A DNA stretch of 54,121 bases from Nocardia sp. (GTDB taxonomy: Bacteria > Actinomycetota > Actinomycetes > Mycobacteriales > Mycobacteriaceae), in the NCBI RefSeq assembly GCF_025465275.1, contig NZ_JAODNK010000057.1, forward strand, positions 1-54,121, given 5' to 3'. Below the pieces are notes generated by a model. It saw nothing but the letters and a program-made list of their open reading frames with translations, was not told where the DNA came from and did no database searches. Positions 1 to 7,157 of the stretch are shown here, piece by piece. Numbering within the stretch: position 1 is the stretch's first letter; the number at the start of each line of letters is the position of its first letter. The position numbers were made by a program, and so were the translations under genes.

Positions 1-419
1 GGCGTGCCGCTCGGCGGGGTTCCGGGCGGATTGTCGAAGAGGGCGTCGTCCTCGAAGGTCACCGTCGAGGTGTGCTCGGTCTGCTGATACTGCTTTCCGG
101 CCGCGACGAAGGTGTGGCCCATATCGGCGAGGATGTTGCGGTGCCGTTCGATCCGGTCTTTCAACTCGTTTACGAACTTGTTCCTGAACATCGTCCCCAG
201 CCATATCCCCGAGAACACGGGGCTGGCAATGAGCGGGCACGCAACTCCGGTGTTGGCCCCGATCCAGTTCTGCACGCCGACAACGAGATTCAGCATGTCC
301 TCGACGTGGCGGGCGCATTTCTCGGCGATCCCCGATTCGAGCATCAGCTGCCCGTTCCCGGCCGTGGCGGGCAGACTCGCCCAGGCCAGGTCGTCCGAGG
401 TGTTCGGATCAGGTGCCAT
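1..419 (-). CDS. Partial WXG/YxxxE protein, candidate type VII secretion substrate (N-terminus only)
   Basis: The ATG is at 419 and the frame stays open to the left edge, giving about 139 residues. Two helix-like segments are separated by NWIG, a WXG motif at about residues 52-54. The second segment ends in HTF...KQYQQTE, so a YxxxE motif lies at about 111-115. The same helix, KQY and YxxxD/E layout is present at residues 115-131 of the two large paralogs nearby, so this is a related protein. WXG turns and YxxxD/E tails are known features of ESX/type VII secretion substrates. After residue 125 the chain becomes Pro/Gly-rich. It follows the YbaB-like gene by 40 bp on the same strand and is probably in that operon. 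The family is inferred from motifs and from the internal homology only; the C-terminal part is not visible. Confidence 0.6.
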   Translation of the reverse strand, partial: MAPDPNTSDDLAWASLPATAGNGQLMLESGIAEKCARHVEDMLNLVVGVQNWIGANTGVACPLIASPVFSGIWLGTMFRNKFVNELKDRIERHRNILADMGHTFVAAGKQYQQTEHTSTVTFEDDALFDNPPGTPPSGT

Positions 420-459
420 CTCACACTCCCACGTTCTTATCGATGAAAGTTTGTGCTGG

Positions 460-1242
460 TCAACGCAATTGGTCGAGCAGCTGCTCGATGCCGGCCAGCG
501 CCGCATCCGGTCCCGGATAACGCGGCCGGTCGCCCAGGATCGGCGTGAACAGCGCGGTGACCATCCGCGCCACCTCCGCCACCGCCGCCCGGGCCGCCTC
601 GGTCACCGCGTCGGCGATCTCGTCGTAGTCGAGATCGCCTATGCCGGAAGAGAATTTGAGGTCGATCAGGATGCCGTCCGCGTTCACCGCGACGAGAACG
701 CGGCGGCCTTCGGCGGCGCCGGTGGCGAAGACCTTTGCCCGCTCGTCCTGCAGCCGCAGGATCTCGTCGGCATCGGCTACGCCCGGTGGCGAAAACACCG
801 GCGCGGCGGCGAGTTCATCGTCCGTCCGCTCGCCGGGCGGGGTCAGCAGGGCCGGCGGCGGCGCCACCGGCTCGTCCTGGCGCGGCAGGTCACCGACCAG
901 ATCCGCGAGCTTGGGCAACCGCGCCTGCATTGCCCGCAGCGGTGCCAGCATCTCGTCGGCCTGGCGTTTGACCTCGAGCGCCGCCTGCTGGGCAGCCTGC
1001 ACGGTGCCCCGGGCGATCCGGCCGTAGCCGAGCTCGTCGATGTCCTCGGCGTAGACGACTTCGGTCACCGCCCCGGAGGCATCGGCGACCACGGTGATCA
1101 GCCCCCGCTCGGCGGAGGCCGACGCCGTCAACGCCTGGTACCGGCGCCGCGCGTCGGTGAAGCCCGTGATGAGCCGGTGCACATCGTCGAGCACCTGTGC
1201 CACTTCGGTTTTCAGCCATTCGTTCGAGGCGCTACCGGCCAT
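460..1242 (-). CDS. Tandem YbaB/EbfC-like protein, possible EspL-type ESX accessory factor
   Basis: About 260 residues if translation begins at MAGSASNEW. That ATG overlaps the stop of the upstream EspG-like gene by 11 bp, which is why I prefer it to the longer open frame upstream. Two YbaB-like units are visible: one runs from GLITVVADASG through a long helix (about residues 45-115), the other from RRVLVAVNADG through a second helix (about 180-245). A Pro/Ala-rich linker joins them. Single-domain YbaB/EbfC proteins bind DNA, but the ESX-1 factor EspL also has this fold and acts in substrate stability. Sitting directly after EspG and among WXG-type proteins, an EspL-like role is the better inference. 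The duplicated domain is unusual. A DNA-binding or regulatory role cannot be excluded. Confidence 0.65.
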   Translation of the reverse strand: MAGSASNEWLKTEVAQVLDDVHRLITGFTDARRRYQALTASASAERGLITVVADASGAVTEVVYAEDIDELGYGRIARGTVQAAQQAALEVKRQADEMLAPLRAMQARLPKLADLVGDLPRQDEPVAPPPALLTPPGERTDDELAAAPVFSPPGVADADEILRLQDERAKVFATGAAEGRRVLVAVNADGILIDLKFSSGIGDLDYDEIADAVTEAARAAVAEVARMVTALFTPILGDRPRYPGPDAALAGIEQLLDQLR

Positions 1243-2053
1243 CGTCGTACACGCTCTCCCTGGCGATGCCGCGGCGGGACTCGTCCTCCCGCACCAGCAG
1301 CACCTCACCGCACTGCCGGTCGATCAGCTTGCACAGTCCCTCGGCATCGGTCGCGACGGCGGCCACCGGTGGTTCGAGGTCGATGACGTACCGCCCGTCA
1401 CCGGGGTGGTCCTCCCAGAAGATCCCCTTGGTGACCTGTCCCCGCGGCCCGAAGCTGGAGTGGCCCTGGGTGATCAGGATGCTGCCGACGGTTCCCTTCG
1501 GCGCCGCCTGCCACTGCAGGCTCCGGGTGTCGACGTTCCGATCGTCGTCGTCATAGAGCGAGCTGCGACCGTGCCAGTGGTCGAACTCCTGCTCGCCGGG
1601 GCTCAATAGTTCCACTCGCGGCTGTGCGCCCGCCGCTACCGGCGGCAGCTTGTCCACGATCACGCGGGCCAGTGCGCCCGCATCGCACTCGGTGATCTCG
1701 AGCTGGTCGTGACTGTGCACCGACCGGCCGTGGAAGCCCTGGACAAGTACCGCACGGTCGCCGAAACGCTTGCCCGCCATCACTTTCCGTGCGACGAGGT
1801 CACCGGGAGCAGTGCGGTCGTCGGCATGGACGACAATCCGGACGTCGGCCCGCAGCGACTTCACCAGCGCGTCCGCCAGTTCCGGATCCCAGGTGGACTG
1901 CAGCTCGCCCCAGACCCGGGCCTTCTTGAACTGAAAGTCGTAATGCCCCCGAATATCGGAGAGAAAGGCGAACGGCCAGTTGTTCCTGCGGCCGACGAGC
2001 CGTTCCCGCATCACGAGGTATTCCAGGCCGCTGAGCTGCCAGGTGCGTTCCAC
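1232..2053 (-). CDS. EspG-family ESX secretion-associated chaperone
   Basis: 273 residues, close to the usual 270-300 of EspG. The N-terminus WQLSGLEYLVM matches the EspG opening (Trp-x-Leu-x-Gly-Leu-Glu), and the stretch RADVRIVVHADD is the typical central beta strand. EspG proteins are cytosolic chaperones that bind the tips of PE-PPE heterodimers and hand them to an ESX secretion machine. No PE or PPE gene is next to this one; the neighbours are WXG/YxxxD-type proteins, so these may be its clients (inference). The start is GTG at 2053, sharing one base with the TAG stop of the upstream gene (TAGTG). The stop overlaps the next gene by 11 bp, so the three genes are translationally coupled. 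Family assignment is fairly firm; the client is not known. Confidence 0.75.
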   Translation of the reverse strand: MERTWQLSGLEYLVMRERLVGRRNNWPFAFLSDIRGHYDFQFKKARVWGELQSTWDPELADALVKSLRADVRIVVHADDRTAPGDLVARKVMAGKRFGDRAVLVQGFHGRSVHSHDQLEITECDAGALARVIVDKLPPVAAGAQPRVELLSPGEQEFDHWHGRSSLYDDDDRNVDTRSLQWQAAPKGTVGSILITQGHSSFGPRGQVTKGIFWEDHPGDGRYVIDLEPPVAAVATDAEGLCKLIDRQCGEVLLVREDESRRGIARESVYDDGR

Positions 2054-3918
2054 TACTGCTCTCCCTCCACGGTGAGACCGGGGTTCCCGGTGGACGTTTC
2101 ACCGACCGGCTCGGTACCGACCCTCGTGTTCGTGAAGTCCTCGAAGGTCTCCGACCGGCGAATTCCGGCCCGTATCTCGGGCAGCGGCTGCTCCGGCGTG
2201 CCGCCACCCGGGAAGAGCGCGAAGGACAACTCGACCGGTCCGGTGGCGCCCGGCGGCGCGAATTCGTCCTCGATCTCCTGCAGCTCCTCCGCGATGTGCT
2301 CGGCGGCATCGTCCATGGCCTGCTTCACCGTCTTGGAGCCGTCCTCGACGGCCTTCGCCAGCGCCTGCAACCCCGGGCCGAGCTGGGCGATGAGCTGATT
2401 GCCCAGCTGCACCAGCGTCGGGATGCCGGACGAAATCAGCTGCAGCACTTCGGAGAACAGGCTGAGCAGGTCCGATCCGGACAGTCCGCCGCTGGCGCCA
2501 TTGCTGCCGGTACCGTTCGGCCCGGTGGGACCGCTGCCCTGGCCCGGGTGGCCCGTTCCGCCACTGGCGCCACCGTCGCCACTTCCGGAGCCGCCGTGCC
2601 CGCCACCGCTGCCGCCACCGCTGCCACCGCTGCCGGATCCGCTACCACTACCGTCGCCACCGCCGCCGCTGCCGCCGCCGGATTCGCCGCCACCGCTGCC
2701 CTTGCCACCGCCATCGCTGCTGCCACCGCCACCGGTGCTGCCGTCACCACCGCCGCCGCTGCCATTGCCGTCGTCGCCGTTTCCGCCGGTGCCGCCGCCC
2801 CCATTGCCACCGGTTCCGCCGCTACCGCTGCTACCGGTGATGTTGGGGTCGGTGAAGGCGGGAATCATCCCGGCCAGCAGTGCGATCCCGTCGACATAGC
2901 CCTTGGCGCCGCCGCTTTCATGACCGTCCCACCAGGTCCGGGCCGCGGCCAGATCCTTGTCCGCCGCAAAGTGATTGACGTCTTTGACGTTGTCGTTGCT
3001 GTCGAAGTGCATTTGGTCGTACCGGGGCAGATGCCCCCAGCAGTACAGGTTGAAGTCACCGGTATCGGCCAGGACCGTGGCCACCGCGAGCATCGCCTTC
3101 TGCAGGTCGGTTCCCGCGGTGATGTAGTTGTTGAGGAATTTGACCGCGCTCTCCGCGCCCGCGCCCTGCCAGTTCTCGTTCTTGAAAATCGCCTGGTTGT
3201 TTGTTCGGAACGTTTCGACGGCCTCACCCCAGGTCTGGCCGATTTGATGCCAGGTGCCGGCCAGATCCCAGATGTGCCCATCGGCCCGATCGAACATCGC
3301 GGAGATATTGGCGAAGTCCTTGAGCTGGAAGAAGCTGCCGCTTTCGATGGTCGGGCCGATGGCGTCCTTGGCTCTCGAATCGAACCCGACGCCCGAACCG
3401 CCTCCGCCGCTGAACGTTCCCTTCATCCACTCGCCCCCGGAGATCGGTCGGGACTGCGACATCGGACCGGTCGGGCCGCCCAGATCTTTCGCGCCGGGCG
3501 TGCTGAAGGTGACCGCGCTCTGGCCTTCGGCAGTGCTGTACTGCTTGTCCGCGTTGATGAACGTGTGGGCCATATCGGTGACGATCGTCTGATGTTTCTG
3601 CAAGACGCCCACGAGGTCGAGCGTGGAATTGTCACGAATCTTCTGAAACAGCATCCGCATGCTGCTCAGGTGGGTGGTCACGCCGTGGTTGTTGTACGTC
3701 CAGTAGCCGTCGCCGCCCGAGGATATGTACTGCGTCCACTCCAGGCCTTTGATGACGTTGATCAGACCCAGCACGATCGCCACCAGGTCCTCGCATTGTT
3801 TGTTGAGGTCCTGCAGGGCCTTGCTGTCGACATTGAGCAGTTTGAGGTTGCCGTGCTGGGCACTGTTCAACAGACCGGGCCACCCGGTTTGATTACTACC
3901 GGTCGCTCCCGAGGCCAT
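2053..3918 (-). CDS. Large Gly-rich WXG protein, candidate type VII secretion substrate (paralog A)
   Basis: About 621 residues starting at MASGATGSNQTGW; an upstream in-frame extension is ignored because the divergent paralog begins at the same point. Visible parts: a helical N-terminal module with YSTAE (YxxxE) at residues 127-131; a second helical module with NWQG (WXG) at about 250-252 followed by a long conserved block ending near GMIPAFTDPN; a Gly/Ser low-complexity stretch of about 110 residues; and a helical C-terminal segment (SDLLSLFSEVLQL to EELQEIEDE) found only in this paralog. There is no Sec signal peptide. The two motifs suggest ESX export, which is inference. It heads an operon with espG-like and YbaB-like genes. 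It has no recognised catalytic motif, so effector activity cannot be assigned. Confidence 0.7.
   Translation of the reverse strand: MASGATGSNQTGWPGLLNSAQHGNLKLLNVDSKALQDLNKQCEDLVAIVLGLINVIKGLEWTQYISSGGDGYWTYNNHGVTTHLSSMRMLFQKIRDNSTLDLVGVLQKHQTIVTDMAHTFINADKQYSTAEGQSAVTFSTPGAKDLGGPTGPMSQSRPISGGEWMKGTFSGGGGSGVGFDSRAKDAIGPTIESGSFFQLKDFANISAMFDRADGHIWDLAGTWHQIGQTWGEAVETFRTNNQAIFKNENWQGAGAESAVKFLNNYITAGTDLQKAMLAVATVLADTGDFNLYCWGHLPRYDQMHFDSNDNVKDVNHFAADKDLAAARTWWDGHESGGAKGYVDGIALLAGMIPAFTDPNITGSSGSGGTGGNGGGGTGGNGDDGNGSGGGGDGSTGGGGSSDGGGKGSGGGESGGGSGGGGDGSGSGSGSGGSGGGSGGGHGGSGSGDGGASGGTGHPGQGSGPTGPNGTGSNGASGGLSGSDLLSLFSEVLQLISSGIPTLVQLGNQLIAQLGPGLQALAKAVEDGSKTVKQAMDDAAEHIAEELQEIEDEFAPPGATGPVELSFALFPGGGTPEQPLPEIRAGIRRSETFEDFTNTRVGTEPVGETSTGNPGLTVEGEQ
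2520..2840. repeat. Gly/Ser low-complexity coding tract in paralog A
   Basis: A degenerate run of GGC/GGT/AGC-type codons (read on the minus strand) encodes a long Gly/Ser linker. It is a simple-sequence region prone to slippage and separates the WXG module from the C-terminal helical segment. Confidence 0.85.
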
Positions 3919-4154
3919 CGTGCTCCTACCGTCAACTCCATTGCGCCGCCTCGCAGTTTCTAGCACCCCTCGCACCGAACAGGCGCCCGGCAGCGCAATG
4001 GCCGAACGGCCCGTACACCATCCGTTCACCGATGCCGGCGGTGAACGGTTAACCGCCGGTGACCAATCGACGGTCCGGACGAATCCGAAGTCGGAAAGCC
4101 GAACTCCGGCGTGCTTAGGTATCGGGCAGCGAGCGGAAGAGCGGTGGGTGAACG
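3919..4154. promoter_or_regulatory. Divergent promoter region between the two WXG paralogs, with nested inverted repeats
   Basis: This 236-bp region separates two head-to-head start codons and must hold both promoters. It contains CCGTTCACCG (4022-4031) facing its exact complement CGGTGAACGG (4039-4048), with a 7-nt spacer. A second, overlapping pair is CCGGCGGT (4035-4042) and ACCGCCGG (4052-4059), and GGTTAACC (4047-4054) is itself palindromic. The two longer pairs share bases, so they could not form as hairpins at the same time. This looks like an operator or a switching structure, but no regulator is identified. Confidence 0.5.
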
Positions 4155-6014
4155 ATGGGAGCGACCGGCAGCGACCGAACCGGCTGGCCTGGTCTACTGA
4201 ACAGCGCCAAGCAGGGGAAGCTCGAGCTCCTCAATGTGGATAGCGGTGCGCTCCAGGCGCTCACCAGTCAATGCCAGGATCTGGTGGGAGTCGTTCTCGG
4301 CCTGATCGATGTCATCAACAAGGTCGACTGGACGCAGTACACATCGCCGGACGGATATTGGAAATACAACTGGCAGCGCGAGAGCCAGAACGTGACGACG
4401 ACGTTGAGCAGCATGCGAATGCTGTTTCAGAAGATTCGTGACAACTCCACGCTCCAACTCGTCGACGTCCTGCGAAACCATCAGGCGGTCATCACCGATA
4501 TGGCCAACACGTTCATCAACGCGGACAAGCAATACCGCGCGGCCGATGGTCAGAACGCCATCACCTTCAGCACGCCCGGCGCGAAAGATCTGGGCGGCCC
4601 GATGTCGCAGTCCCACTCCATCTCCGGCGGGAACTGGATGAAGGGCACCTTCGACGGCGGCGGCGGTTCGGGAGTCGGGTTCGACTCCCGAGCCAAGGAT
4701 GCCATCGGCCCCACCATCGAAAGCGGCAGCTACTTCCAACTGCTGGACTTCGCGAATATCTCGGAAATGTTCGACAAGGCCGATGGGCACATCTGGGAGA
4801 TGGCCGGCAGCTGGCATCAAATCGGCCAGACCTGGGGCGAGGCCGTCGAGACCTTCCGGACGAACAACCAGGCCATCTTCAAGAACGAGAACTGGCGGGG
4901 CGCCGGTGCCGGCAACGCGGTCACCTTCCTGAACAACTACATCACCTCGGCGACCGACCTGCAGAAGGCGATACTCGCGGTGTCCACGGTCCTGGCCGAC
5001 ACCGGTGACTTCAACCTGTACTGCTGGGGACACCTGCCCCGGCACAGCCAAATGCACTACAACGACGATGGATCCGTCAAAGACGTCAACAACTTTGCCG
5101 CGGACAAGGATCTGGCCGCCGCCCGGACCTGGTGGGACGGTCATGAAGGCGGCGGCGCCAAGGGCTACGTCGACGGAATCGCACTGCTCGCGGGCATGAT
5201 CCCCGCCTTCACCGACCCGAACACCAGCGGTAGCAGCGGAAGTGGGGGCAGCGGCGGAGGAACTGGGGGCAACGACAGCGGCGGCGGAAACGGTGGGAGC
5301 GGCGGCGGAGATAGCGGCAGCGGCGGCGGTGCAACCGGCGGCGGTGGAAAGGGCAGCGGCGGCGGAGAAGGCAGCGGCGGTGGTGGAAAGGGCAGCGGGA
5401 AGACCAGCCCGTCCGGGGGCATGCCGAGCGCAAACCGCTCCTCGTGGAATCCCAGCGGCTCGCCCGGCCAAGTCGATCCCGCGGCCCTTTCCACCGGCCC
5501 GACCGGGCCCGCCAATCCGCTCAGCGGCGCGTCCGGAGCACTGTCGACACTGGCGAACATGTTGCAGCAGTTGGCTTCCGGAGCCACCGGCCCGCTCGGA
5601 GTCTCCGGCCCGTGGAATGCCTCCGGCCCCTGGGGCGCTACCGGTCCGGACGGCACCGGCCCGTTCGGATTCAACGTCGACCCGGCCGGACTGGGCGGCG
5701 GCGGTGCGGGCGGCGGCGGCCTCGCCGGGCTGAACCCATTGGAAGACAAGCTGTCTCCCCGCCCCAGCGCGCCCGGCACCAGCGCCCCGCCGCAGACCGA
5801 CCCCTCCGTCACCCGGGCGGGCCCGGCCACCACATCCGCCATGCCGGCGGGCGGCATGCCCATGGGCGGTATGCCGATGGGCGGCGGCATGGGCGGCGCG
5901 CAGGCCGGTCAGCAGAAGGAGCGAAAACGCGCGGCCTACCTCGACGGCAAGGAGCATCTGGACGAAGCCGTCGGCGAGGATCCGCTGTCGGTCCGGCCCA
6001 TCATCGACCGCTGA
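4155..6014 (+). CDS. Large Gly-rich WXG protein, candidate type VII secretion substrate (paralog B)
   Basis: 619 residues, ATG start. It aligns with the divergent paralog along most of the first 350 residues: the opening TGWPGLLNSA, the helical module ending in KQYRAAD (YxxxD at 127-131, the same residue numbers as in paralog A), and the second module with NWRG (247-249), then GDFNLYCWGHLP and a block ending at GMIPAFTDPN. From about residue 355 a Gly/Ser tract begins, followed by a Pro/Gly-rich region with collagen-like GPxG repeats, a Met/Gly-rich GGMPMGGMPMGGGMGG segment and a charged tail (KERKRAAYLDGKEHLDEAV). The C-terminus is unlike that of paralog A. A glycosyltransferase gene follows 52 bp later on the same strand. 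ESX export is inferred from the motifs; activity is unknown. Confidence 0.7.
   Translation: MGATGSDRTGWPGLLNSAKQGKLELLNVDSGALQALTSQCQDLVGVVLGLIDVINKVDWTQYTSPDGYWKYNWQRESQNVTTTLSSMRMLFQKIRDNSTLQLVDVLRNHQAVITDMANTFINADKQYRAADGQNAITFSTPGAKDLGGPMSQSHSISGGNWMKGTFDGGGGSGVGFDSRAKDAIGPTIESGSYFQLLDFANISEMFDKADGHIWEMAGSWHQIGQTWGEAVETFRTNNQAIFKNENWRGAGAGNAVTFLNNYITSATDLQKAILAVSTVLADTGDFNLYCWGHLPRHSQMHYNDDGSVKDVNNFAADKDLAAARTWWDGHEGGGAKGYVDGIALLAGMIPAFTDPNTSGSSGSGGSGGGTGGNDSGGGNGGSGGGDSGSGGGATGGGGKGSGGGEGSGGGGKGSGKTSPSGGMPSANRSSWNPSGSPGQVDPAALSTGPTGPANPLSGASGALSTLANMLQQLASGATGPLGVSGPWNASGPWGATGPDGTGPFGFNVDPAGLGGGGAGGGGLAGLNPLEDKLSPRPSAPGTSAPPQTDPSVTRAGPATTSAMPAGGMPMGGMPMGGGMGGAQAGQQKERKRAAYLDGKEHLDEAVGEDPLSVRPIIDR
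5216..5405. repeat. Gly/Ser low-complexity coding tract in paralog B
   Basis: GGC-GGC-GGA/AGC codon runs encode a Gly/Ser linker equivalent to the one in the divergent paralog. Unit order differs between the two copies, so the tracts have changed independently since duplication. Confidence 0.85.
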
Positions 6015-6066
6015 GGCAGCGCCGCACCGCCTTCCGATCCCCTTCGAGCCGAATGTGAGCCCTCCC

Positions 6067-7146
6067 ATGCGTTTTCACATCGTCAACCTGCCGAATACGC
6101 AGACCACCAAGCACTATCAGCCGTGTGCCTACACCCAGAAGAACCGGCGCTTCGCCGACATGATGATGAACCTGGGCCACGAGGTGTTCCTGTACGGCGG
6201 CGAGGAGAACGATGCCGCCTGCACCGAATTCGTCACCATCGTGTCGAAGGCGGAGCAGGCCGAATGGTTCGGCGGCAACGACCTTTACAAGGAACTCAAC
6301 AATCTCACCTGGAATCCCTACGATCCGCACTGGCTGACCACGAACGAGCGCGCCGTCACCGAGATCGCCAAGCGCAAGCAGGACCGTGACTTCATCGGGG
6401 TGCTCGGCGGCAGCTGTCAGAAACCGATCGCCGACACCTTCCCCGAGCTCATGACCGTCGAGTTCGGCATCGGCTACAGCGGGGTGTTCGCCAACTATCG
6501 CGTCTTCGAGAGCTACGCGTGGATGCACTCGGTCTACGGGGCGCGCACCACGGTGCCGGGCGTCATGAGTACGCGCGGCCAGTTCTTCGACGCCGTGATA
6601 CCGAATTACTATGAGGTGGAGGACTTTCCGTTCTCCGCCGAGAAGGACGACTACTTTCTGTTCATCGGCCGCCTCGTCGAGGCGAAGGGCATCCAGGTCG
6701 CCATCGACACCTGTACCCGGCTCGGTGTGAAGCTGGTCGTCGCGGGCGCCGGGCAGGTGCCGGACTCCGACGTCGTCGAGTATGTCGGCGTGGTGGACCA
6801 TGTCCGGCGCGGTGAGCTGATGAGCCGGGCCCGTGGGGTTTTCGTGCCCTCGCTGTATCTGGAGCCGTTCGGCGGTGTGCACGCCGAGGCGATGCTCTGC
6901 GGCACCCCGGTGATCACCACCGACTGGGGCGTATTCACCGAAACGGTGCAGCAGGGCGTGCAGGGCTTCCGCTGCCGCAACCTGCGCGAATTCTGTGACG
7001 CCGCAGACACCGTCGACAAGCTCGATTATCAGGGCATTCGCGATTACGCGATTTCCAAGTTCTCCACCGATGTCGTCGCCCCCCAATACGAGGCGTACTT
7101 CGAGCGCCTCCAAACCCTCTGGGGCGAAGGCTGGTACGCCGCGTAG
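6067..7146 (+). CDS. GT4-family (GT-B fold) glycosyltransferase
   Basis: About 359 residues from the ATG at 6067 (MRFHIVNLP, a beta strand typical of the family start); a GTG 12 bp upstream in the same frame is possible. The C-terminal half has the donor-binding signature of group 1 glycosyltransferases: FIGRLVEAKGIQVAID, then LYLEPFGGVHAEAMLCGTPVITTDWG, which holds the EPFGG and E-x7-E region. The enzyme would transfer a sugar from a nucleotide donor in the cytoplasm; the acceptor is unknown. It begins 52 bp after the WXG paralog and ends 11 bp before a DUF707 gene, so the three may share a transcript. Modification of the Ser/Gly-rich substrate or of a cell-envelope glycan are both possible. 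Confidence 0.8.
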   Translation: MRFHIVNLPNTQTTKHYQPCAYTQKNRRFADMMMNLGHEVFLYGGEENDAACTEFVTIVSKAEQAEWFGGNDLYKELNNLTWNPYDPHWLTTNERAVTEIAKRKQDRDFIGVLGGSCQKPIADTFPELMTVEFGIGYSGVFANYRVFESYAWMHSVYGARTTVPGVMSTRGQFFDAVIPNYYEVEDFPFSAEKDDYFLFIGRLVEAKGIQVAIDTCTRLGVKLVVAGAGQVPDSDVVEYVGVVDHVRRGELMSRARGVFVPSLYLEPFGGVHAEAMLCGTPVITTDWGVFTETVQQGVQGFRCRNLREFCDAADTVDKLDYQGIRDYAISKFSTDVVAPQYEAYFERLQTLWGEGWYAA

Positions 7147-7157
7147 GAAGGTTTGCC

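Noticed and set aside
2296..3963. Long plus-strand open frame opposite the Gly-rich WXG gene
   Set aside because: It mirrors the Gly/Ser codons of the minus-strand gene as Ala/Pro/Val runs and has no ribosome-binding site or family motif.
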